DNA of 64,000 nucleotides, taken from Flavobacteriales bacterium (GTDB lineage: Bacteria > Bacteroidota > Bacteroidia > Flavobacteriales_F > PHOS-HE28). The stretch lies in assembly GCA_016713865.1 (NCBI GenBank), contig JADJOG010000012.1, positions 1 to 64,000 of the forward strand, read 5' to 3'. Each line of letters starts with the position of its first letter. Position 1 is the first letter of the stretch. A program made the translations under genes and the position numbers. Below the pieces are notes generated by a model. That model was not told the DNA's origin and did no database searches. It saw only the letters and a list, made by a program, of their open reading frames with translations. Shown here in pieces: positions 18,675 to 26,332 of the stretch.

Positions 18675-19382
18675 TCAGGCGTCTGCCAATGTGACCCTCA
18701 TCTCCGTTCCGCCCGCAATCTCCTTGGCCTCTTGCCCATGCCGAAAGAGCTTCATGCCCTTGCCTTCCAAACGCATGCTGCTGCCGTTCAAATGCAACAG
18801 CGATCCTTCGCGCAGTCCCACCACGGGCATGTTCGGATGTACCGCGAGATACTCCGCGATGCGCTGGTCGCGGCTCTCACCGCCGTGTCCGGGGATCGTG
18901 GCCTCGGTGTAGTGCGGATTGATCTGGAAAGGCACCAGGCCTAACGCGCGCATGCTCGGTGGCTCCACGATGGGCATGTCGTTCGTCGTCATCACGGTAG
19001 GGCAGGCCACGTTGCCTCCCGCGCTCCAACCCACGTAGGGCATGCCGCCACGCACCTTCTCACCGATGGCCTTGATCAGGTTCAACCGGTACAGCGCACG
19101 GATCAGCAGGAAGGTATTTCCGCCGCCCACGGCAATGGCATCAACGCTGTTCAAAGACTTCACGGGATCCGCCTCGCGGTGCAAACTCACGAGTTCCTTG
19201 CCTATCGCACTGAACACCTCGGCCACCTTGTCGGCGTATAGGTCGTACTGCGCTTCCACAGCAGCGTAGGGCACGAAAGCGATTCGGTTGCGCTCTTCGA
19301 GGAATGCTTGCACATGCGCGCGCGGCCAGGTGAAGAATGGCTCGCCGGGCAGAGTGGAATTGGAGAGGAGGAGCAGTTGCAT
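18675..19382 (-). CDS. pepE: Alpha-aspartyl dipeptidase (peptidase E, family S51)
   Basis: A 235-residue cytoplasmic enzyme that hydrolyses dipeptides with N-terminal aspartate. The fold is glutamine-amidotransferase-like. Visible motifs are MQLLLLSNSTLPGEPFF, DAIAVGGGNTFLLI, the nucleophile elbow VGWSAGGNVA (Ser nucleophile), and FQINPHYTEA with the catalytic His. The length matches PepE (about 230). The start ATG is 9 bp downstream of the OmpA/DUF1573 gene stop, so it is likely to be the last gene of that operon or weakly coupled to it. Its presence suggests use of Asp-rich peptides. Confidence 0.95.
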   Translation of the reverse strand: MQLLLLSNSTLPGEPFFTWPRAHVQAFLEERNRIAFVPYAAVEAQYDLYADKVAEVFSAIGKELVSLHREADPVKSLNSVDAIAVGGGNTFLLIRALYRLNLIKAIGEKVRGGMPYVGWSAGGNVACPTVMTTNDMPIVEPPSMRALGLVPFQINPHYTEATIPGHGGESRDQRIAEYLAVHPNMPVVGLREGSLLHLNGSSMRLEGKGMKLFRHGQEAKEIAGGTEMRVTLADA

Positions 19383-19391
19383 GTCGCGATG

Positions 19392-21659
19392 TTACGGCAC
19401 CACCTCGCCTTCGAGGACCAACTCGAATTGGAATGGATCACCGTCGGTCTCCACATACACGATCCGGCGCAGGGATCCTTCCCGAGCTCGACCATTGAAA
19501 GTCACTTCGACAACAGCGCTTCCGCCTGGCGGTATGGGGTCTTTCGGCAGCTCGGCCGTGGTGCAACCGCAATCTGCTTCACTTTTCAGGAGCATCATGG
19601 GCGTGCTGCCCGCGTTGGTGAGCGTGTAGGCTACTCGTCGCTCCTCGTCCTGCTTCAACCTGCCCACATTCGTTACTATGCGCACACCTACTTGCGTGCG
19701 TTCGCTGTTCGCCAGTTCAAGGCCCACCACCTCGATCCTTCGCTCGCGCATGGCCGCTACGCTATGAACGCTGGCGCGAGTATCGCTCAGGGCATCGCTC
19801 ACGCCGCTGGCCGATCGCTCCTCACCGAACGGCAATTCCTTCACCTTTAGTCGTGCGCCATTCGCTGCGGTGCCGTTGAGGTAGGGGAGGAAGCCGCCAC
19901 CGTTCACCGCGCGCAAGTGGTTGCGCAGGCTCTCGATGCGGCGCATGCTCAGGTTCCGGTTGTAGTCGGTGCGCGCCAATGGACTGGCATGGCCGCGCAC
20001 CTCCAGTGTCACGCTTCGTCCTTCATGGAGCACGTTGGTCAGGATCCCTTCGAGTTCCGCGAGCGCTTTCCATCCGCCATCAACATCATCGGTGAAGAAG
20101 CGCGCCACGCCATCGGTATCGGCCGTGGTGTTCGTGTATTCATCAAGGAGGGCCTTGTACCGCGCATAACAAGCGTCGTAGTCCTGCACTGTGGTATTGG
20201 ACCAGCTGCGCGGTTCCGGATCATCGTTGTGGAAATACAGCTTCACAGGGAATGATCGCGCGAATGCCAGTAGCTTCTCTGTGGATGTCCGCGGCTCAGG
20301 CTTGGTTTGCTCCGACGGCGACTCAGCCAATATCTCGGGTCTCTTGCGTGCCGTTGGGAGGCTGAAGCGATAGAGGTCGTTGCAGCAGGTCTCACCCTTG
20401 CTGGCGAATGAGCCCACGCGGTTGCTGGTGAGCCAGAATTCGTTGCGCCCCGGGAAAAGCGCGGGATACAGGTCGTTCGCAGGGCTGTTGATGGGCAGGC
20501 CCGCGTGTAAGGGATGCGCGAACACATCGGCGCCCCAAGTGCTGCGGAAGATGTCGAAGCCGCCAAGGCCGGGATGGAAATCGCTGCTGAACCAGAGGGT
20601 GCGCGAGGCATCGTCGTACCAAGGACTGCGCTCGTTGCCGGGCGTGTTCACGAAGCGGTCGAGAGGCGAGAGGTTGCGAACGCTGCCATTGTGGAACTCG
20701 GCCATCCACAGGTCGAAGCCACCCGCTCCTCCGGGACGATCGCTGGCGAAGAGCAGCATCTCACGGTCGTCCCATCGGGCGATCATCGGTTGCGTGCTGG
20801 TGTACTCATCGCCGATCCCTTGCAGCACGCTCGCTTCGCCGATCACGCCATCGGCAGCGATTGGTGCGATATGAATCCGGCATCCGGCATCGCAGCGCGT
20901 GAAGAGCAGCCACCTTCCATCGAGGCTCCAGGTCGCATTGGCATTGTCGCCGATGCCGTTGATCGCTGCACCCGCATCCGCAGGTGCTTGCCAAGGCTGC
21001 TGCAACGCTGTGCGCAAGAGTGCGGCACGGTACGCTGCTGTGTCCTCCACTTCGCCCTGCTTGTTCAATTTGCCGCGCAGGCTGGCGAAGTGCAGCGCAG
21101 AATCGGGGCCGATGCGCGCGCCGAATTCGCTGTCGTAGCCGTTCACGGGCTTAGGCAACTGCTCCAATACGATCGCGCTATCGGGCCTCATCGTGCGCGC
21201 TAATCCGCAGCCGACCAGCGCATTCTCAGCACGCTTCGCGATGAACGAGCTCTTGTCCTTCTCTTTCTGGAGCACCCTGTTCCATGTGCGTTCGGCTGCT
21301 CCGTGGTCGCCCATGCTCATCTGCATCTCGCCCAGCCAGCGCAGTGCTTCGGGATAAGTACGCCCTTGGTCCTTCTTGTTCACGCGATCGTAAAACGCTG
21401 CTGCACGATCGTATTGGTGGCTCAATCTGCAGGCTTCGGCTTGTTTCCATTGCAGGCTCATGCGGCCGCCATCAATGGCCAGTGCGCCATCGTAAAAGCG
21501 CGTGGCCCCGTAGTGCTCGCCACGTTTCATAGCGGCATCGCCCCAGCGTGTCCATTGCTCTATGCCCTGCGCATGCACCGGAGCGATGCCCGCGAGGAGC
21601 CAACCGCAAGCGACCGCAACGAAGAGCTTGAAGTGGTGTCGTGGTCGCTGATCTCTCAT
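19392..21659 (-). CDS. TPR-PD40-OmpA-like-DUF1573 protein, partner of the upstream PorP/SprF
   Basis: I chose ATG 21659 (MRDQRPRHHFKLFVAVACGW), which overlaps the upstream stop by one base (TGATG) and gives a signal peptide; 755 residues. Residues 25-150 are TPR-like (AMKRGEHYGATRFYDGAL). Residues 220-430 hold PD40/WD40-like propeller repeats (ATWSLDGRWLLFTRCD, MLLFASDRPGGAGGFDLW, LWFSSDFHPGLGGFDIF). Residues 540-600 are a diverged OmpA-like segment (VTLEVRGHASPLARTDYNRN). The last 100 residues are a DUF1573 domain (CGCTTAELPKDPIPPGG). It is the third gene of a cargo-PorP-OmpA module. By analogy with the other module, it would sit in the periplasm and link an outer-membrane complex to peptidoglycan (inference). 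Confidence 0.85.
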   Translation of the reverse strand: MRDQRPRHHFKLFVAVACGWLLAGIAPVHAQGIEQWTRWGDAAMKRGEHYGATRFYDGALAIDGGRMSLQWKQAEACRLSHQYDRAAAFYDRVNKKDQGRTYPEALRWLGEMQMSMGDHGAAERTWNRVLQKEKDKSSFIAKRAENALVGCGLARTMRPDSAIVLEQLPKPVNGYDSEFGARIGPDSALHFASLRGKLNKQGEVEDTAAYRAALLRTALQQPWQAPADAGAAINGIGDNANATWSLDGRWLLFTRCDAGCRIHIAPIAADGVIGEASVLQGIGDEYTSTQPMIARWDDREMLLFASDRPGGAGGFDLWMAEFHNGSVRNLSPLDRFVNTPGNERSPWYDDASRTLWFSSDFHPGLGGFDIFRSTWGADVFAHPLHAGLPINSPANDLYPALFPGRNEFWLTSNRVGSFASKGETCCNDLYRFSLPTARKRPEILAESPSEQTKPEPRTSTEKLLAFARSFPVKLYFHNDDPEPRSWSNTTVQDYDACYARYKALLDEYTNTTADTDGVARFFTDDVDGGWKALAELEGILTNVLHEGRSVTLEVRGHASPLARTDYNRNLSMRRIESLRNHLRAVNGGGFLPYLNGTAANGARLKVKELPFGEERSASGVSDALSDTRASVHSVAAMRERRIEVVGLELANSERTQVGVRIVTNVGRLKQDEERRVAYTLTNAGSTPMMLLKSEADCGCTTAELPKDPIPPGGSAVVEVTFNGRAREGSLRRIVYVETDGDPFQFELVLEGEVVP

Positions 21660-22768
21660 CACAATTGCTCGGGGCACGCTTTGAATCGCACGGGCACAGG
21701 CGGCCTCTTCCGCCAGATGCGGATGGCCGTGAACTCGATGGCGCCACGGTTCCGGCTAGCCGGTACCAGGTCGCTGGTGTTGATGTCGTAGCTCATGCCG
21801 AAGGTCCAATCGTCGCGCTCGAGGCCGGCGAACACGAAGCCGGCATCGCGCGCGCGCATGTGCAAACCAGCGAGTAGCGCGCGCCTGAGACCATAACGGT
21901 CGAGCAGCACGTAGCGTGCATTGGTTCCCAGATCGAACTCGCGGAAGGCGCCTTGCGCCATCCAACGGAGCGCGGGAAGGAGGTCGATATCGTCATGCAC
22001 CTTGAAGGAGGCCATCGCGTGCGCATCGGCTCGCCGATCCAACGGTATGGTTGGCTCATTCAGGAATCCGACGCCCGGTCGCGTGATGTTGTAAAGGCCG
22101 AAGCCCGCTTGGAACCATTGCCGCCATGTACTTGCGTAGCGGTACACCAGGCCGGCATGCAAATCCTCGTGAACCAGGCCATATCGGCGAAAGCTCTCGC
22201 CGTTGTCAAGGTTCGGGTCGTACGTGAAGCCGTTGAATTGCGCATCGAAGGTGAGGCCGCTGTTATCAATGGTTAGCGAGGTGATACCGAGCTGAGCGCC
22301 CATCGTGAGGCTATGCTGCTGGCGCGCATCGAGCATCGCGGTCCAACTGGCGCCCAAGCTGAAGTGGAACTGATTCATGCGGCTATCACCCGCGCGGTCG
22401 TTGAAGAGCCATGCGCCAAGGCCAAGCCCCTTCACGCCATTGAAGTCGCGCGCATCGCCGCCCAAACCGAGTGTGCGATAGGGCACGGTGACCGATCGCC
22501 ATTGCTGGCGGAACACGCCGTGAGCGCGGTAGTCGCCATCGAACTGCCCTATGTTGGCGGGATTCAAGCCCATCGGCACATTGAAGAACTGAGAGAAGTG
22601 GATGTCCTGCGCAGTGGTGATCTGCGCGGTCATCATCAACGAAAGGAGCAGCGCTATCAACGCTGAATGCGAGTGGTGAGTGGTGAGTAGTGAGTGAGGC
22701 GCTATGAATAGATCGTGAGCGCCCCACTCACTACTCACCACTTGATACTCACCACTCGCGTTCCTCAT
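21659..22768 (-). CDS. PorP/SprF-family outer-membrane protein, with a palindromic repeat in its 5' end
   Basis: Family hallmarks are DIHFSQFFNVPMGLNPAN, FRQQWRSVTVPYRTLG and KGLGLGAWLFNDRAGD, followed by an amphipathic beta-strand protein ending in EFTAIRIWRKRPPVPV. PorP/SprF proteins are outer-membrane beta-barrels that anchor or help export T9SS type B cargo such as SprB. ATG 22768 overlaps the cargo gene's stop (ATGA). The first 45 residues are not a normal signal peptide: they are encoded by a long inverted repeat (22669-22760). The hydrophobic SALIALLLSLMMTAQ follows it, and TTG or ATG codons near 22650 are alternative starts. Length from DIHF onward (about 320) fits the family. Confidence 0.85.
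   Translation of the reverse strand: MRNASGEYQVVSSEWGAHDLFIAPHSLLTTHHSHSALIALLLSLMMTAQITTAQDIHFSQFFNVPMGLNPANIGQFDGDYRAHGVFRQQWRSVTVPYRTLGLGGDARDFNGVKGLGLGAWLFNDRAGDSRMNQFHFSLGASWTAMLDARQQHSLTMGAQLGITSLTIDNSGLTFDAQFNGFTYDPNLDNGESFRRYGLVHEDLHAGLVYRYASTWRQWFQAGFGLYNITRPGVGFLNEPTIPLDRRADAHAMASFKVHDDIDLLPALRWMAQGAFREFDLGTNARYVLLDRYGLRRALLAGLHMRARDAGFVFAGLERDDWTFGMSYDINTSDLVPASRNRGAIEFTAIRIWRKRPPVPVRFKACPEQL
22669..22760. repeat. Long imperfect inverted repeat at the junction of cargo gene and PorP gene
   Basis: The left arm (about 22669-22702, GCGAGTGGTGAGTGGTGAGT then AGTGAGTGAGGCGC) pairs with the right arm (about 22719-22760) around a loop of about 16 bases. The right arm carries 6 extra bases and one mismatch. 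Arms are about 34 and 40 bases, low-complexity GTGAGT motifs. It lies inside the reading frame of the PorP gene as annotated. It could be a mobile palindromic repeat that landed between two overlapping genes, or a transcriptional attenuator between cargo and porin. Confidence 0.8.
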
Positions 22769-25700
22769 CGCACCACGGTCACGTTGCCCTTCGTGAAGTA
22801 CTCCTGCCCATCGATGCACCAGACCTTCAAGTGGTACACGAACACTGCCGGGTCAACCAATTGGCCCTTGAAGTGCCCACTCCAGCCGTTCTGCTTATCG
22901 GCGCTCTCGAAGACCTTCTCGCCCCAGCGGTCGAACACCATGAACTCCATCCGATCGATATGCGCGCCGCGCACGAACAGGACATCATTCACGCCATCGC
23001 CGTTCGGGGTGAAGGTGTTGGGCACGAAGATGTCCGGCTCTTCGCAGATCAGATCGCGCACCCTCACGAGAACCGGGACCGCGCGCGTGCAGATGCCATC
23101 GCTCACGATCACTGTGAAGGTGGTGGTCTGGTTCACAACCGCAGTCGGATTGGCGATGGTGTCGTTGCTCACCAGGCCTGCCGGCTGCCACCAATAGGAG
23201 ACACCATTGCTCGGTGTGGCTTGTAGTTGAACCATGGTCCCCGCCACTACCACCGATGGATAGGCGGTGGCAGTGACCGCAGAAGCAGCAAGTGGCGAAA
23301 CCGTGATGGTGAGGTCGTCGCTCCACGTGCAGCCGAATGAGGCCGTGGCGTCCACATGCATGGTGGTTTCCTCTGGAGGCGCGACCAGGATGCAATGCGT
23401 GCCGTCGGGACCAACGATGACATCAGTCGGGCTCCAAGTGAGGTTGAATGGAGGCAATAGTGCACGCACGCAAACAGTGATCGTGTCTCCAGCGCAAATG
23501 GTCCCCTCGGCGAAGAGGTCCACGCCGCCGAATGGCAATCGCACCACGGTGCTGTCGATCGCGGAGCAGCCCCAAGCATTGGTGGCCATCACATAGAACG
23601 TGTCGCTGTAAGGCGGTGCGATCGTGGCGGTGCTGTCTTGCGGCGTGGCGTTAAGTACGTCGATGAAATTGGGCATGCTGCTCCAGTGCCAATCAAGCGA
23701 TGATCCGTTGCCTATGGCGGTGAGCGTGAAGCTGGAGAGTGCCGCGCAATTCAAGGTGTCGGGCATGGCTTGAATGCCAACTATACCGGGCAGTATCGTG
23801 ATGATTCGCGTGGCCACATCCTGGCCGTTGCACGTGAGCGGGTTCGTGGCGGTGAGCGTAACGGTGTATGTGCCGGGCTGGGCATACGTGTGCGTGGGTG
23901 AAACAGCCGCGCTCGTTTGCGTATCGCCGAAGTCCCAGAGGTAGCTGGCCGCTCCGCTGCTCAGGTTGGTGAAGGCCACGCTCAAGGGCGTGCATACCGT
24001 GTCGGGCGCGAGGAATGCCGCGATGGTGAGCGGCGCATCGAAGTCGAACTTGAGCAAGCCGTTGTTACAGCCGCTGCTGTTGTTGGTGGCGCTCCAAGCC
24101 CCTGGGGTGGTGGGGAAGTCGTCGTTGTTCTGGCAGCCTGCGCAAACGCTCTGGTAAACGCGCCCACAGCGATCGAAACGGCTGGTTCCGCCATCGACAT
24201 GCTCAGGGCTTGTGCCGCCGCCATAGTAAGTGGCGTAGTCGAGCGCATTCATGTTGATGTCGAAGACCGCGAGGTAAAGGTCGTGGCCGGTGGTGGTGGG
24301 CTGATGCGCATTCGGTGTTACCGGCAGTCCCGTGGTGGTGAGCGCGCCGCCCAAGCCGCCGCTGCTGCTGCCCCAGCCGCTCGTATAAATCTTGTCGCAT
24401 ACATCAACGAGGAAGGCAGTGGGGGAGATGTCCGGGGTGCCATCGCCCGCGCCCACGCGTGAGCTGAGCAGGACGTTGCTCAACTCCGGATCGAGCTTCG
24501 AGATGAACTGCCCGCCGCCGGGGATGTTGTATGGTGCGTTCTGTATCAGTTGGCCACTGGGCGCGGAGGTCTGCCCGAAAAGGAATGCGTTGCCGAGTTG
24601 GTCAAGCTCGATGAAGTAGGCCTGATCGTAGCCGCTGCTTCCCCAATATGTGAGGCGTTCAATGGTGTTGCCGTTCGCACTGAGTCGTGCGGCGAATGCA
24701 TCGGCCGTTCCACCATTGAAGGAGCCCTGAACAGCGCCGCTGCTTGCAGGCAGGTTGCTGCTCACGGTTCCACCGCATACGTACAGCCTGCCCTGCGAAT
24801 CCAAGTCGCCATTGTATAGGGCATCGGCGGCGCTTCCGCCCAAATAGCTGGCGTATTGGAGCTGCGTGAGCTGCAGATTGAAGCGCGCCACATAACCATC
24901 GTGGCTCCCACCGCCGAACACGGGTTGCGCCGCCCCGGGCGTCACTGGCATGTTTGACGTTTGCGTACAGCTCACGACCCACACACGGCCCTGCGCATCC
25001 AACAGCACTTCACCGCGCACTTCATCGGCGTAATTGAATTTGAGACCTGTGGCGGTGTTCAACCCGTCGTTCGCAGCTCCGCCGAGGTACGTGCTGCCGA
25101 TCAGCGCGCTGCCATCGGCGCTGAGGCGGGCCACTACCATGTCGCTGCCATTGGGGTAGGAGATCCCCAAGCCTTGCGGCGTCACGCTCGCACCACCTCC
25201 GAAGCTGTTATCGAAGCATCCAGAGGTGGTGGGAAAGTTGCTCGAACCAGTGGTGCCGAGCAGCACAAGCTGGTCGTTGCCATCGACGAAGAGGCTGTGC
25301 GGCATCTCATCGCCGCCACCACCGAGATAGGTGCTCCAGACCAGGAAGCTGCCCGTGGTGTCGTATTTCGTTATTGCGATGTCAGTGCCTCCGTTCTGCT
25401 GCCCCGCGCCACCTGACCATTGGGTCTGGTACGCGCCAACCGTCACTGGGAACTGATTTCCGAATGCCGTGCTGCCCGCGTACAGGAAGCCGAGTTGATC
25501 GAAGCTCGCCGTGTAGCCGAAGTTGTTGCTGAAGGATCCTGAATACGTGGCGAAGCGCAGCGTTGGGTCGATGATGAGCGGGTGTCCCTTCTCGTACTCG
25601 CCCGTCTTGAATCCGACGACTCCATCACGCAAGGTGTAACGGCAATGCACGGTGCACCGCTGGCCGCCAATCTCCTGGTAGGCGACGGGGATGCGTTCGG

Positions 25701-26262
25701 TCAATCGGCCTAGCGAGGTGTGCACCACCAGCGCTGCGCCGCGCAGTTCCACCTTGTCCGCTCCCTCGAAAGCGATGCGTATCGAGGCGGGATCGGCCCC
25801 TGGCGCTACCACGAGATCGTACTTCGCTCCACTGCGTCCTGCACGGAACACCGCATCGCAACCGGGCGCAACACCGCGCAATGTCACCTGAGCGTGGCCC
25901 TTGGCTCGACTAGCCCAACGATTCCGATCGTTGCCGATGAAGTAGCTGTGATACCCCGGCAGAGGCAGGTCGGCATCGGCATGCGCCCCAGGCTCAGCAT
26001 TCAGGAAACGCATTCGCACGGCATGGCGGCTCAGCGTCTCGGGGAGCGGCTCCTTGATGTTCGCGTGCGCATTGTGCAACGACGTTGCATCGTACAGGTC
26101 GAACACGACAACATCATCCAGCATCCACAGAACGGCGCCATCGAGTTCAGCTTGATAGCGCGCTTCAGCAGGCCATTGGCCCTTGTTCTCAATGAATCGC
26201 GCCTGCCCGAAGACGGCGCAATGCGCAATTACTGCAGCTATGATCGTGAGCCTTCCCCGCAT
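22765..26262 (-). CDS. T9SS type B cargo: SBBP beta-propeller and PKD surface protein
   Basis: 1165 residues, intact. ATG 26262 gives MRGRLTIIAAVIAHCAVFGQ as signal peptide. The next region (ARFIENKGQWPAEARYQAEL) is the domain that usually precedes SBBP repeats. SBBP/beta-propeller repeats follow (FATYSGSFSNNFGYTASFD, STYLGGGGDEMPHSLFVDG, ASYLGGSAADALYNG). After about residue 780 comes a PKD domain (YLWDFGDTQTSAAVSPTHTY), then Ig-like regions. The end is a gliding-motility-type B sorting domain (FVPNTFTPNGDGVNDVLFV, MVFDRWGEKVF, KGNVTVVR). Type B domains need a PorP/SprF-like partner, and one is encoded in the next gene with an ATGA overlap. The -7 box TACTTTCG lies 13 bp upstream. Probably an adhesin or gliding-type surface filament. 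Confidence 0.93.
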   Translation of the reverse strand: MRGRLTIIAAVIAHCAVFGQARFIENKGQWPAEARYQAELDGAVLWMLDDVVVFDLYDATSLHNAHANIKEPLPETLSRHAVRMRFLNAEPGAHADADLPLPGYHSYFIGNDRNRWASRAKGHAQVTLRGVAPGCDAVFRAGRSGAKYDLVVAPGADPASIRIAFEGADKVELRGAALVVHTSLGRLTERIPVAYQEIGGQRCTVHCRYTLRDGVVGFKTGEYEKGHPLIIDPTLRFATYSGSFSNNFGYTASFDQLGFLYAGSTAFGNQFPVTVGAYQTQWSGGAGQQNGGTDIAITKYDTTGSFLVWSTYLGGGGDEMPHSLFVDGNDQLVLLGTTGSSNFPTTSGCFDNSFGGGASVTPQGLGISYPNGSDMVVARLSADGSALIGSTYLGGAANDGLNTATGLKFNYADEVRGEVLLDAQGRVWVVSCTQTSNMPVTPGAAQPVFGGGSHDGYVARFNLQLTQLQYASYLGGSAADALYNGDLDSQGRLYVCGGTVSSNLPASSGAVQGSFNGGTADAFAARLSANGNTIERLTYWGSSGYDQAYFIELDQLGNAFLFGQTSAPSGQLIQNAPYNIPGGGQFISKLDPELSNVLLSSRVGAGDGTPDISPTAFLVDVCDKIYTSGWGSSSGGLGGALTTTGLPVTPNAHQPTTTGHDLYLAVFDINMNALDYATYYGGGTSPEHVDGGTSRFDRCGRVYQSVCAGCQNNDDFPTTPGAWSATNNSSGCNNGLLKFDFDAPLTIAAFLAPDTVCTPLSVAFTNLSSGAASYLWDFGDTQTSAAVSPTHTYAQPGTYTVTLTATNPLTCNGQDVATRIITILPGIVGIQAMPDTLNCAALSSFTLTAIGNGSSLDWHWSSMPNFIDVLNATPQDSTATIAPPYSDTFYVMATNAWGCSAIDSTVVRLPFGGVDLFAEGTICAGDTITVCVRALLPPFNLTWSPTDVIVGPDGTHCILVAPPEETTMHVDATASFGCTWSDDLTITVSPLAASAVTATAYPSVVVAGTMVQLQATPSNGVSYWWQPAGLVSNDTIANPTAVVNQTTTFTVIVSDGICTRAVPVLVRVRDLICEEPDIFVPNTFTPNGDGVNDVLFVRGAHIDRMEFMVFDRWGEKVFESADKQNGWSGHFKGQLVDPAVFVYHLKVWCIDGQEYFTKGNVTVVR

Positions 26263-26275
26263 GGCCAATCCCGGA

Positions 26276-26283
26276 CGAAAGTA
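26276..26283 (-). promoter_or_regulatory. -7 promoter box of the second cargo-PorP-OmpA module
   Basis: Minus strand TACTTTCG, 13 bp before ATG 26262, in the 70-bp gap behind the upstream OmpA gene. It implies that the module has its own promoter. Confidence 0.45.
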
Positions 26284-26332
26284 GCCCGGCGAATGCTGCC
26301 CTTAAGACGGGAGGCATGGCAAACTCGGTGCT

